Assembly: GCA_039934035.1 (NCBI GenBank) | Contig: JBDTMZ010000168.1 | Location: 115,405-179,404, forward strand | Length of the DNA: 64,000 nt | Source of the DNA: Solibacter sp039934035 | GTDB taxonomy: Bacteria; Acidobacteriota; Terriglobia; Bryobacterales; Bryobacteraceae | Direction: 5' to 3' | Part shown: positions 1 to 7,969 of the stretch, piece after piece | Numbering within the stretch: position 1 is the first letter of the stretch | Layout: every line of letters begins with the position of its first letter | Notes under the pieces: model-generated | Database searches by the model: none | Told to the model about the DNA's origin: nothing | Seen by the model: the letters and a program-made list of their open reading frames with translations, nothing else | Made by a program: the position numbers and the translations under genes

Positions 1-22
1 CCATGAGTTGGTTGGCTCCCAT
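1..22 (-). CDS. Start of a second tail-collar-like gene, cut by window edge
   Basis: Only seven codons are inside the window: an ATG at 22-20 reading MGANQLM leftwards off the edge. It is preceded by a good ribosome site (AGGAGAG) and a leader nearly identical to that of the next gene upstream (53-586), whose start is preceded by GAAAGGAAAAGACGAT. The shared leader suggests a tandem duplicate of the tail-collar gene, as often seen for this family. The product itself cannot be read, so the family assignment is inference from the leader and position alone. Confidence 0.5.
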
Positions 23-52
23 ATCGTCCTCTCCTTTCCGTGTGTCGCCAGC

Positions 53-586
53 CTAATTCCGGCTCGGGAAAATGCCTTCCAGCGCGATGATGTAGTTCAG
101 ACCCAGGTAGGGGTCCTGCACACTGACTGGCAGTCCGCTGCCGGCCATCCCCACCATTTGCGGGCTCATCGTCGCATTCGCCGGGTTTCCGCTGTATACC
201 GGCAGAGTCGTGGTGCGGTCGTCGGAGACGCCCGGAATTAATCCGGAAGGCTGCGTCGAGGTTTGGCCAGTGTTATCGCACATAATCAGGTGATTGTGCG
301 CAGGCAGGTTTTGTACCGTTAAGGTCACCGTGTTCGACCCCCCCACCTGCCCCAGGTCCACATTCGGCAAACCCGGCCCCTGGCCAGCTCCTGCAGGCGT
401 GCGCCCGCGTAAGTCCGGTAAGGCAAACGTGGTCTGGCCGTTGCCTCCATAGGTGGTTCCCAAGATCGAAAACAGCGCGGTGTTCTGGGCGATCGGCAGC
501 AGTTGCCCCGCGCAAAATGCCCATCCCCGCGGGGCGAAATTCCCCGCGAACATTACGATACTTCCAATAAACGGTTCCGTAGACAT
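53..586 (-). CDS. Phage tail collar domain protein (MdpB-like)
   Basis: A 177-residue protein of the microcystin-dependent/phage tail collar family. The N-terminus has the family pattern (FIGSIVMFAGNFAPRGWAFC, then GQLLPI and LFSILGTTYGG), followed by the LPDLRGR motif and a C-terminal GLNYIIALEGIFPSRN. Full length for the family. The family is named for short-tail-fibre-like domains but is common in non-phage chromosomes, usually as two or three tandem copies of unknown, possibly extracellular, role. No phage structural genes lie nearby, so this is not evidence of a prophage. A ribosome site GGAAAAG precedes the ATG. It lies downstream of the collagen-like gene on the same strand with a 117-base gap that holds a hairpin. 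Confidence 0.85.
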   Translation of the reverse strand: MSTEPFIGSIVMFAGNFAPRGWAFCAGQLLPIAQNTALFSILGTTYGGNGQTTFALPDLRGRTPAGAGQGPGLPNVDLGQVGGSNTVTLTVQNLPAHNHLIMCDNTGQTSTQPSGLIPGVSDDRTTTLPVYSGNPANATMSPQMVGMAGSGLPVSVQDPYLGLNYIIALEGIFPSRN

Positions 587-656
587 ATCGTCTTTTCCTT
601 TCGTCTCCTAAGCGATGGTTCCCAAGGACTGTTGAAGGCCATGTACGAGGAAGATC

Positions 657-690
657 CCGGCGCGCCTCACTGTTGCTGGAGGCGCACCGG
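657..690 (-). terminator. Hairpin after the collagen-like gene
   Basis: Two 12-base arms (CCGGCGCGCCTC and GAGGCGCACCGG, one mismatch) enclose a 10-base loop, 14 bases past the stop of the collagen-like gene. No T-run follows on the minus strand, so it may be an mRNA-stabilising or processing hairpin between the collagen and tail-collar genes rather than an intrinsic terminator. Confidence 0.45.
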
Positions 691-703
691 GCAGTTCCAA
701 CGA

Positions 704-2308
704 TTAATTACACCTGGTGCCGATCCCAACGCGAATAATCGGCGTGTTATTGGTTTGAGTCACGTGAAGCCCTACGATGTCTCCCACTGCCACAGCTACC
801 GGCGTGCCGTTCGAGCAACTCCCAGCTCCCAGGACCGACAGTGAGGTGGTGAGTGTGCACGTCAGACCGGTGTCGGCTCCGTTCTTCACCAGGGTCACTG
901 CTATGTTATCGGCGACGCCCGCCGGGGTAATCGAGATCGACTTGACGGTCAAGGTATCGAAAGTGCAAGCCACCGGCATCGCAAGGCCGGTGAACTGCGC
1001 ACCGTTCGTAGTCTGCGGAGTATCGCCCGTCAGAGGCAGGTAAAAGGGAGTCAAGTTGTTCGGATTGACGAAGCCTGTTCCGAATACACCCGCCCCGTTT
1101 GCTCCTGTTGGACCAGCCGGACCCGTGGGACCAGCTACCGTCGAGGCCGGCCCCTGCGCTCCCGTCGGACCGGTCGGACCAGGGCCTCCTGTCGGACCCG
1201 TCGGCCCCGTGGTGCCTGCACCAGTCGGACCCGTCGGCCCCGTCGGACCCGCGGCGCCCGCACCAGTCGGACCTGTTGGCCCAGTCGGACCTTGCGCGCC
1301 AGTATTTCCCGTCGGACCAGTCGGACCAGTAAGACCTGTACCAGTCGGACCCGTCGGACCAGTTGGACCTTGGGTGCCAGTATTTCCCGTTGGACCAGTG
1401 GGACCAGTGGGACCTGTGGGACCTGAACCACTCGGACCAGTCGGACCAGTCGGACCTGCGGGGCCACTAGAACCCGCTGGACCTGTGGGACCTGAACCAC
1501 TCGGACCCGTCGGGCCAGTCGGACCCGTAGCACCTGAACCAGTCGGACCTGTCGGACCAGTCGGACCACTCGCACCGGTCGGACCCGTGGGACCCGTTGG
1601 ACCTGAACCCGTGGGACCAGTCGGACCCGTGGGGCCGGTCGAACCGGTCGGACCCGTCGCGCCAACAGTACCCGAAGGGCCCGTCGGACCCGTTGCGCCG
1701 GGAGCTCCCGGAGGCCCTGTCGGCCCATCCGGACCCACCGACTGAATCACCACATCGAGAAACGCCGGGTGGCTCGTGGTCGCATTTTCCTTGCTATCCA
1801 AAACAATCACCGTGCCCGGCGCCGACAAGGCCGCGGAAATTTGCACGCCGTAGTTCGTCGCCACACCACTTACCCAATCCTTCACCAACTGCGTCACGTC
1901 GACAGTCACATACTGCCGGTTGCTCGCCGTCGGCACATTCAGGAGGAAAGCCGATAGATACGTCGGACGCGTGTTGAAGGTAACGCCGTTTTCGGTCCAC
2001 GCGCTCGTCACCTGCGAAATGTCCACTCCGCCGGCCGCCGAAACGCTATTCACGAAGAATGTCATCGTCGCCTTGTTGACCTTGGCCGCAGTCAATCCGG
2101 CAGGCAGCGCGCTCAAATCGAACTGAATCAATCCGGTGTTACCCAAGCCGATGGCAATGGCTGTCGCCGTGCCGTAATTGGTTGCCCCCGAGCCGGAGTT
2201 GATATATGTGTCCGCGACGGCATTCGCCCCCGCCGCGTTGACGGCTGAAGGCAACAGCATCAGCCCCGCCGCGCACACTCCGAGTATTAGTCTTTGTCCT
2301 ACTCCCAT
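704..2308 (-). CDS. Secreted collagen-like repeat protein with DNRLRE domain
   Basis: A 534-residue exported protein. Residues 1-30 form a signal peptide ending near AVNAAGA. Residues ~30-190 look like a DNRLRE domain (ADTYINSGSGATNYGTAT near its start), a beta-sandwich found on bacterial surface proteins. Residues ~195-415 are Gly-X-Y triplets, mostly GPTGPTGPTG with occasional Ser, Ala and Gln, which should form a collagen-type triple helix. The last ~120 residues are a globular domain ending in RVGIGTRCN, plausibly the trimerisation head, as in BclA-type proteins. The Thr-rich triplets could be glycosylated, as known for BclA. AGGAGGG precedes the ATG. The repeat DNA is open in other frames too, but only this frame has a signal peptide and non-repeat flanks. 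It probably forms a surface fibre. It lies 40 bases after the PEP-CTERM gene, so the two may be co-transcribed. Confidence 0.85.
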   Translation of the reverse strand: MGVGQRLILGVCAAGLMLLPSAVNAAGANAVADTYINSGSGATNYGTATAIAIGLGNTGLIQFDLSALPAGLTAAKVNKATMTFFVNSVSAAGGVDISQVTSAWTENGVTFNTRPTYLSAFLLNVPTASNRQYVTVDVTQLVKDWVSGVATNYGVQISAALSAPGTVIVLDSKENATTSHPAFLDVVIQSVGPDGPTGPPGAPGATGPTGPSGTVGATGPTGSTGPTGPTGPTGSGPTGPTGPTGASGPTGPTGPTGSGATGPTGPTGPSGSGPTGPAGSSGPAGPTGPTGPSGSGPTGPTGPTGPTGNTGTQGPTGPTGPTGTGLTGPTGPTGNTGAQGPTGPTGPTGAGAAGPTGPTGPTGAGTTGPTGPTGGPGPTGPTGAQGPASTVAGPTGPAGPTGANGAGVFGTGFVNPNNLTPFYLPLTGDTPQTTNGAQFTGLAMPVACTFDTLTVKSISITPAGVADNIAVTLVKNGADTGLTCTLTTSLSVLGAGSCSNGTPVAVAVGDIVGLHVTQTNNTPIIRVGIGTRCN

Positions 2309-2348
2309 AGCTTGCCCTCCTGAGAATTCCCTCTGTTGCTTGCGAGTC

Positions 2349-2972
2349 CTAATTGGTGCGACGCCGGACGCGCCACCCTGCCAGCAGCAGTGCCGATGCC
2401 GTCATCCATAAGGAGGCCGGCTCGGGCACCTGGTCCGACGTGACGTCCAGCGCCCAGTGGCTGTCGCCTTGAAAGAAAAGGGTCGCGAAACCGTTATTGA
2501 AGTTCGGATCGCCGTCGTAAATAAAGCCGCCGCTCAGATCCGACCCCGCAGTCACGTTGTCATTCTGGGTCAACGCCAGCAGGTAATCGCCCGGGCCCAA
2601 GGCCACCTGCGCGAAGATATCCAGGCAGAAATTGGCCCTATCGGGATCTGGCGTACGCGGTCCGCATGGGTCAGAACCGGGCCCCGGGAAGATGCTCCCG
2701 CCGTTCACCGATCCGTCCAAGTTGAATAATTGCAGCAGCGGCTCGAACCCGCCCTTGGCAATCACGGCGCCGTTGGCGTTGATTCCCCCGCCGTAACTCA
2801 ACGTCCTGAAGCTGACCAGCGACGGGTCGGAAACCGTAAACGGTACGAGCAGCACGTCGTTGTCTAACGCAAAATTACCTACGTTGGAGTAGAGGATCGT
2901 AGCCGCTGCCGGGGAACTCGATACACCCAGCGTCAATAGGGCCAAGCCCAGAAACCTGAAGATAGTACTCAT
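2349..2972 (-). CDS. PEP-CTERM sorting domain protein
   Basis: An exported protein of about 207 residues. The chosen ATG at 2972 begins a signal peptide (MSTIFRFLGLALLTLG...AAA). A longer frame runs upstream to 3035 but adds a polar stretch before the signal. The C-terminus has the full tripartite sorting signal: VPEPAS, a hydrophobic segment of about 17 residues, and the basic tail WRVRRRTN. Family knowledge: such proteins are processed by an EpsH-type exosortase and are linked to exopolysaccharide. The middle region (GGFEPLLQLFNLDGS, YLLALTQNDN) resembles the DVUA0089-type secreted beta-sandwich class. No exosortase gene is in the window. No strong ribosome site is visible. Confidence 0.82.
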   Translation of the reverse strand: MSTIFRFLGLALLTLGVSSSPAAATILYSNVGNFALDNDVLLVPFTVSDPSLVSFRTLSYGGGINANGAVIAKGGFEPLLQLFNLDGSVNGGSIFPGPGSDPCGPRTPDPDRANFCLDIFAQVALGPGDYLLALTQNDNVTAGSDLSGGFIYDGDPNFNNGFATLFFQGDSHWALDVTSDQVPEPASLWMTASALLLAGWRVRRRTN

Positions 2973-3322
2973 AAAGATGGTGATTGCAGTATTCGCGTTT
3001 GTACGTTTATACCTCATGGACCAGAGCATGTCCATAAGATATTCGAGCCAAGCCCGAATTTCTAAGCTATTTAGTTTGAGGGAGATACCTGACCCTGCCC
3101 AGCAACCCTTTTGATTTCAAGGTACTAGAATTGAGGGAGACCATAGTACTAGAGCCTCGAATTCTCTCCGTCACAACCGCACGGGCAGCCCCGGCTTAAT
3201 ATAAAGGATATTGATATCTCATTGATAAGAACGGTTTTCGCGCACAGGCACCTGAGATCGTACCCAAGTTTGAATTGTTAATTTGAAAAGCACGCGACCG
3301 CCCGGCAAGGCGTCGTGAGGGG
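2973..3322. promoter_or_regulatory. Leader of PEP-CTERM gene with paired direct repeats
   Basis: This 350-base stretch has no convincing gene. Its middle holds two copies of TTGAGGGAGA(TA)CC at 3075-3089 and 3131-3142, and two copies of GTACTAGA at 3122-3129 and 3146-3153. They lie about 100-180 bases before the PEP-CTERM start, on an AT-richer background, which suggests a regulated promoter. The right half (3160-3322) is the tail of the ABC operon and shows nothing clear. Confidence 0.4.
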
Positions 3323-4105
3323 CTAACCTGCCTGTAGAACGCCGTCTTCCAGGCGGCGCATCAGTTCCGGAATCTCTTCCTCGCGGCACGGGTCCGGCAC
3401 CGTCAGATCCATGGCCACGCGCGATCCGGCGTCCGGCCCTTCCTTGGCCAGCACCACCACCCGCGTACCCAGACGCAGCGCCTCGTCGATATTGTGTGTG
3501 ACGAACAGCACAGTCGTTCCCGTCTCCGCCCACAGCGTGCGCACCAGTCCCTGCATTTCGCGCCGCGTGCCCGAATCCAGCGCGCTGAACGCTTCGTCCA
3601 TCAACAGGATTCTCGGCCGCATAATCAGCGCCTGCGCAATCGCTACCCGCTGCTGCATGCCGCCCGAAAGTTGATGCGGATATTTCGCGGCGTCACTTTC
3701 CCTCAGTCCGATGCGTTGGATGAATTCACGCGCCACTTCGCGCAATTGCCGCCGCCGCCGGAAGAACGCCGGCGTCATCCGCCCGAAGAGCCCGAACTCG
3801 CTGACCTCCGGACCGAACGTGATATTGTCCAGCACGCTCTTATCCGGAAACAGGCTGTACTTCTGCGGCACGTAGCCGCGCGAGGGGTCCGGTTGCGGAT
3901 GCTCCATGCCGTCGATCAGAATGCGCCCGCGCATGGCCTGCTCGCAGCCCAGCACCAGCCGCAACAGCGTACTCTTGCCGCAACCCGTCTGCCCCAGCAC
4001 GCAGACAAAGCTTCCCTCTTCGATCTCCAGGTTGATTCCCGCCAGCACGGCGCGCGACGGTGTGCCGTATGCCACGAACACGTCTTCCACTCGAATCAGC
4101 GCCAT
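3323..4105 (-). CDS. ABC transporter ATP-binding protein (NitT/TauT type)
   Basis: A 260-residue cytoplasmic ATPase that would power uptake of a small nitrogen compound. Visible motifs: Walker A GQTGCGKS (~residues 38-45), signature LSGGMQQR, Walker B ILLMDEAFSALD and the switch His in FVTHNIDEAL. It is closest to the nitrate/sulfonate/taurine class. It is the last gene of the carboxylase operon, starting 4 bases after the permease stop, with GGAGG eight bases before the ATG. Position and family suggest import of the substrate of the carboxylase encoded upstream. Confidence 0.92.
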   Translation of the reverse strand: MALIRVEDVFVAYGTPSRAVLAGINLEIEEGSFVCVLGQTGCGKSTLLRLVLGCEQAMRGRILIDGMEHPQPDPSRGYVPQKYSLFPDKSVLDNITFGPEVSEFGLFGRMTPAFFRRRRQLREVAREFIQRIGLRESDAAKYPHQLSGGMQQRVAIAQALIMRPRILLMDEAFSALDSGTRREMQGLVRTLWAETGTTVLFVTHNIDEALRLGTRVVVLAKEGPDAGSRVAMDLTVPDPCREEEIPELMRRLEDGVLQAG

Positions 4106-4109
4106 CGTG

Positions 4110-4967
4110 CTATGCCTCCGTAAACCATGGGTGCAGTCTCCGGTTCAGCACCCGCATTCCCCAATCCACCAGGAACAGCAGCAGCGCCACCCACAGCACA
4201 TAGGGAATGATTACGTCCATCCCCATGTGGCGGCGCAGCAGCGCGATGCGGTAGGCCAAGCCGTCGGTCGACGCGATCATCTCGCCCGCGAACAGGAACA
4301 GCATCACTGCCTTCAAGTTCAGGCGCACTGAGTTCAACACGCGCGGCGCAATCTGCTTCAGCACCACGCGGTAAGCCACGTCGAAATCTCCGGCGCCCAG
4401 CGTGAATGCCTTGACCACCTGCTCCGGCGGCACCCCCTTCGTCAGGTTGAAACTATCCAGAATGATGGTCGGGGTCACGCCGATCACAATCAGCATGATT
4501 TTCGATAACTCGTCGATGCCGAACGCGATGAACAGAATCGGCAGCAGCGAGAGCGCCACGATCTTGTCGAAGAACAGCACGAAGCGCAGGAAGAACTCGC
4601 CGACGAACGGGAAGAGCCCCATATGCAGGCCCAGGATGACCGCGGGAATCAGCAGCGCCAGGCTGAAAAAGAAGCGCCGCGCCGTAGCGCGTGTGTCCTT
4701 CCAAAGCATGCTGCGCGAGACCCGATCGTACCAGCCGTGCGCTTCGCCCGCGGCCTCATCTTCCTCCGCCGGCTCCATGACCGCTTTGAGCATTCCCGCG
4801 CCCATCTGCGCCACCGTCGGCGTGACGCGATCCTCCGCGTTATCCCGGTGGCGCGCGTCCGACACCCACAGGTACGCGCCAATCGACATCACAAACAGAA
4901 CCCACGAAAGTCCCGCCGACCAGAAGCGATTCGGTTTGGCGTGAATCAGAAAAAAGCCTGCCGACAT
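4110..4967 (-). CDS. ABC transporter permease, carboxylase-associated
   Basis: A 285-residue inner-membrane permease of the NitT/TauT class. A first membrane segment (~17-35) is followed by a long hydrophilic acidic stretch (~36-95, PAEEDEAAGEAHG), then the usual five or so segments. The EAA-type loop that contacts the ATPase lies around KAFTLGAGDFDVAYRVVLKQIAP. The extended N-terminal part is typical of the permeases found beside urea carboxylase genes. It starts 8 bases after the stop of the binding protein gene, whose last codons supply a GGGGG ribosome site. Confidence 0.88.
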   Translation of the reverse strand: MSAGFFLIHAKPNRFWSAGLSWVLFVMSIGAYLWVSDARHRDNAEDRVTPTVAQMGAGMLKAVMEPAEEDEAAGEAHGWYDRVSRSMLWKDTRATARRFFFSLALLIPAVILGLHMGLFPFVGEFFLRFVLFFDKIVALSLLPILFIAFGIDELSKIMLIVIGVTPTIILDSFNLTKGVPPEQVVKAFTLGAGDFDVAYRVVLKQIAPRVLNSVRLNLKAVMLFLFAGEMIASTDGLAYRIALLRRHMGMDVIIPYVLWVALLLFLVDWGMRVLNRRLHPWFTEA

Positions 4968-4975
4968 ATAGCCCC

Positions 4976-6025
4976 CTACAACTTCCCCGCTGCCGCCATC
5001 TGCATGAAGCCGACATCGAACACCAGGCGCACGCGATCCGCTTTGCCTTGCACGCTGCCGTCCGGGTATTTGATGGCGACGTCGTCCACCGATTTCGTTC
5101 CTGCGCCCAACAGCCCGTGCTCGAAGCAGAATTGCCGCACCAGCGCCATCTTGGCCTTCAAATCGGACGACGCGCCGAAGACCGTAGCCTCCTTGGCGGT
5201 GTAGAACATCTTCGTCGTGCTGAGCTGCTCTTTATAGCTCGCCAGCGTGTCCTGCGAACCCTCCGCGATCCCCGCCAGCACCTTGTCGTTCGTCATCTGT
5301 CCCAGCAGTTCGTACCACGCGCCTGTCAGCGCTTTGGCGAACTTCTGTCCCGCGCCGTCCGGCCGGTTCAGCACGTCGGTACGCACCACCGTGAGGTCCA
5401 GAATCTCTCCCGGAATCTGCGACGAATTGAAGAGCGAGGTCACGCCCTTCTGTTTCGCCACCTGGCTCACCATGGGCTTCCAGGTCACGATCGCCGAGGC
5501 ACTGGTATCTCCGATGAACGCCATCGCAATGTCCGAATCGCTGGTATTGATCTTGCGGACTTTCTTGATCTGCTCGCGCAGATTGTTGATGGTCATCGCG
5601 CGGTCGAACAGGTATTCGGATACCGTCTTCTCTACCAGCAGCATCTTCTTGCCGGGAAGATCCTTCAGTTGAAGTCCGTTGCGCACCAGCAGCGCGTCGT
5701 TGCCGTTGGAGTAGTCGCCCACCAGAATCGCCGTGGTGGGCACGCCCGACGCCGCCGGCATGTCGAGCGCCTCCATGTTCGTCATCGTACAGGCGTCGAT
5801 ATTCTTGGCCACGAAGGCGTCCAGCGAGGGCGCGTAATCGAAGCGCTGTACCTTGATGGTGATGCCGTATTTATCGGCCCACTTGCGCAGAATGCCGCTC
5901 TTGTTCAGGTAGTAGTAGGGCGTCCATCCGGCGTACACCGACCATCCAACGGTAAACGCGGGCTTCTGCGCGAAAGCGCTTGCCGCCAATGACAAAAGTA
6001 AGAGAGTTCGCCTGAGCATCGTCAT
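4976..6025 (-). CDS. ABC transporter substrate-binding protein, carboxylase-associated
   Basis: A periplasmic binding protein of 349 residues. The chosen ATG at 6025 has GAGG six bases upstream and gives a clean signal peptide (MLRRTLLLLSLAASAFAQ); a frame open to 6082 has no such support. The mature part (FTVGWSVYAGWTPYYYLNKSGILRKWADKY) matches the TIGR03427-type proteins found with urea-carboxylase operons. It should capture the substrate, urea or more likely guanidine, for the permease. A 142-base gap separates it from atzF, the only real gap in the operon, so it may have its own promoter. Inverted CCCGAATT/AATTCGGG octamers at 6068 and 6149 lie in that gap. Confidence 0.9.
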   Translation of the reverse strand: MTMLRRTLLLLSLAASAFAQKPAFTVGWSVYAGWTPYYYLNKSGILRKWADKYGITIKVQRFDYAPSLDAFVAKNIDACTMTNMEALDMPAASGVPTTAILVGDYSNGNDALLVRNGLQLKDLPGKKMLLVEKTVSEYLFDRAMTINNLREQIKKVRKINTSDSDIAMAFIGDTSASAIVTWKPMVSQVAKQKGVTSLFNSSQIPGEILDLTVVRTDVLNRPDGAGQKFAKALTGAWYELLGQMTNDKVLAGIAEGSQDTLASYKEQLSTTKMFYTAKEATVFGASSDLKAKMALVRQFCFEHGLLGAGTKSVDDVAIKYPDGSVQGKADRVRLVFDVGFMQMAAAGKL

Positions 6026-6167
6026 CCAATTCCTCGGAGAATCAGTGGCGACACGGCCAGTGGTATTCCCGAATTTTAGCATTGGCGGCGCACAGAGCCG
6101 CTGCAGTATTTCTTATCTGCCCGATATGCCTTGTGAATGGCAGCGCAATTCGGGCCTCCCTTCCCCG

Positions 6168-7967
6168 CTATCTTGTGGACAGTGCTTGCCCCAGGTAGGC
6201 GCGCCAGCCACCGAATTTGGTGATCTCCGTGGCACCCGCCACCGCAAAGGGCTCGCAGATGAAACTCTTCACTTTCGAGCCATCGTCCAGCACCGCGTTG
6301 CCGATCCCCAGCGGCGCGGGCACGCCTGCCACAAAGCTGCCGAACTGATGCTCCGGCACCGCCCACACCTCCACCTCGATGCCCGGACCCTTGTAGCGCG
6401 GATCGCGCACCAGGCCCGGCTTCGGAGGCATCGTGCCGTCCAGCGCGTACAAACGGTACTGCGGCGAAGTACGACAGCTCCGGATCAAGTGCGCGCGCCG
6501 GCTCGTCAACTCGTGATTGAGCGGTTGGCCGGTCAAATGCGCGCCCACCACAGCCACGGGGATGCAGCCGGGCGGACAGGCGGACAGATCCATTACGTCG
6601 CCCGGTACCGGTCCCTGCGCGCGGTGGAAGCGGTCCGCCAGGTTCAACAAGGCCGGGTCGCTGAACGCCGGACCAATCAGCGAGACGCCGAAGGGCAGCC
6701 CGTTGGCGCGCCTTCCCGCGGGCACCGCCACCGCTGCCAGGTCCAGCAGATTCACGAAATTCGTGTAGTAGCCCAGGTTGGTGTTCATCGCCACGGGCTC
6801 TGCCGCCACCTGCTCGTGGGTATAAATCGTGCCGGTGGTGGGCAGCAGCATGACGTCCATGCCCTCCCATTGCACTTCGGTGGCGCGGCGCAGATCGCGC
6901 AGCTTGTATTCCGCCGCGTAGGCATCCGCCGCCGAGAAGCGCCGAGCCCCCTCGATAATTCCGCGCACCACGGGGTTCATCTCCCCAGCGTGCGATTCGA
7001 TGAACTCGCGGATTGCCGCATACCGCTCTGCCACCCATGGACCCGAGTAGAGCAGCTTCGCCGCCGCCTGGAAGACCGAATAGTCGATCTCCAGCCTTCT
7101 GCCGCCCAACGCCTCCATGCGCTCCACCGCCTGCTCGAACAACGCCGATGCGGCATCGTCGCCGAAGAACTCCAGTTGGGTCGCGGGCGGCACCCCGAAC
7201 GTGAAACTTCCCGACAGCCAGGGCGTCGCTTCGTCGCCTGCGCGCGGCACCCGGGAGTAGCCGTCATCGGGATCGAACCCCCGCGCAGCGCCCCAAACCG
7301 TATACGCGTCGTCGCAAGTCAGCGAGAAAATCGAAATGCAATCCAGCGAGCGGCAGGCCGGCACCACGCCGCGCGTGCTCAGCATGCCGCGCGTCGGCTT
7401 CAGGCCAATCAGCCCGTTGAAGGCGGCGGGCACCCGTCCCGACCCCGCGGTGTCCGTGCCCAGCGCGAAACTCGCGAGACCGCTTGCCACGGCAACGGCC
7501 GAACCCGAACTCGAACCGCCCGAAATGTAGCGCTCATCGTAGACACTCGAAGGCGCTCCGTGCGGCGAGCGCGTGCCCACCAGGCCGGTGGCGAACTGAT
7601 CCATATTCGTCTTACCGACGGGAATCGCACCGGCATCCACCAGCGCCTGCACCACACTCGCGCTGCGCCCCGGCGTATAGGCGTAGCCCGGGCACGCCGC
7701 CGTGGTCGGCAGTCCCACCAGATCGATATTGTCTTTGACGGCGAACGGGACTCCGTACAGCGGCCGCACCGGCCCCACCGGGTCGCGTTCCAACTTGCGT
7801 GCGCGTGACAGCGCCTTCTCCCGCGGCACTACATTGATCCAGACGGGTCCCAGCGGCTGCGTACCCATTCGGTCGTAAATCATCGCAATCACATCGGAAG
7901 GGGCCGCGGCGCCGGACTTGTAGAGTTCCCGCAGCGAGCCCAGATCGAGCTTGATATCCCGATACAT
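6168..7967 (-). CDS. atzF: Allophanate hydrolase
   Basis: A 599-residue cytoplasmic enzyme that splits allophanate into ammonia and CO2. The N-terminal ~450 residues are an amidase-signature domain: Lys in PFAVKDNID (~76), the Ser-rich GGSSSGSA loop, and the nucleophile in TDTAGSGR (~174). The last ~130 residues (VAVVGAHLTGQPLNHEL to GQALSTR) are the C-terminal domain found in AtzF/DUR1 proteins. Length is normal. The start is set by AGGAGG seven bases before the ATG; it overlaps the end of the carboxylase gene, with two bases between stop and start. A longer frame continuing upstream is a shadow of the carboxylase gene. Confidence 0.95.
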   Translation of the reverse strand: MYRDIKLDLGSLRELYKSGAAAPSDVIAMIYDRMGTQPLGPVWINVVPREKALSRARKLERDPVGPVRPLYGVPFAVKDNIDLVGLPTTAACPGYAYTPGRSASVVQALVDAGAIPVGKTNMDQFATGLVGTRSPHGAPSSVYDERYISGGSSSGSAVAVASGLASFALGTDTAGSGRVPAAFNGLIGLKPTRGMLSTRGVVPACRSLDCISIFSLTCDDAYTVWGAARGFDPDDGYSRVPRAGDEATPWLSGSFTFGVPPATQLEFFGDDAASALFEQAVERMEALGGRRLEIDYSVFQAAAKLLYSGPWVAERYAAIREFIESHAGEMNPVVRGIIEGARRFSAADAYAAEYKLRDLRRATEVQWEGMDVMLLPTTGTIYTHEQVAAEPVAMNTNLGYYTNFVNLLDLAAVAVPAGRRANGLPFGVSLIGPAFSDPALLNLADRFHRAQGPVPGDVMDLSACPPGCIPVAVVGAHLTGQPLNHELTSRRAHLIRSCRTSPQYRLYALDGTMPPKPGLVRDPRYKGPGIEVEVWAVPEHQFGSFVAGVPAPLGIGNAVLDDGSKVKSFICEPFAVAGATEITKFGGWRAYLGQALSTR

Positions 7968-7969
7968 CC

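Noticed and set aside
1..586. Prophage remnant
   Set aside because: Tail-collar proteins alone are common on chromosomes; no capsid, terminase, integrase or attachment repeats are present.
1056..1745. Plus-strand frame coding a PVGPVGP repeat protein
   Set aside because: It is the mirror frame of the collagen repeat on the other strand; it lacks a signal peptide, a ribosome site and non-repeat flanks.
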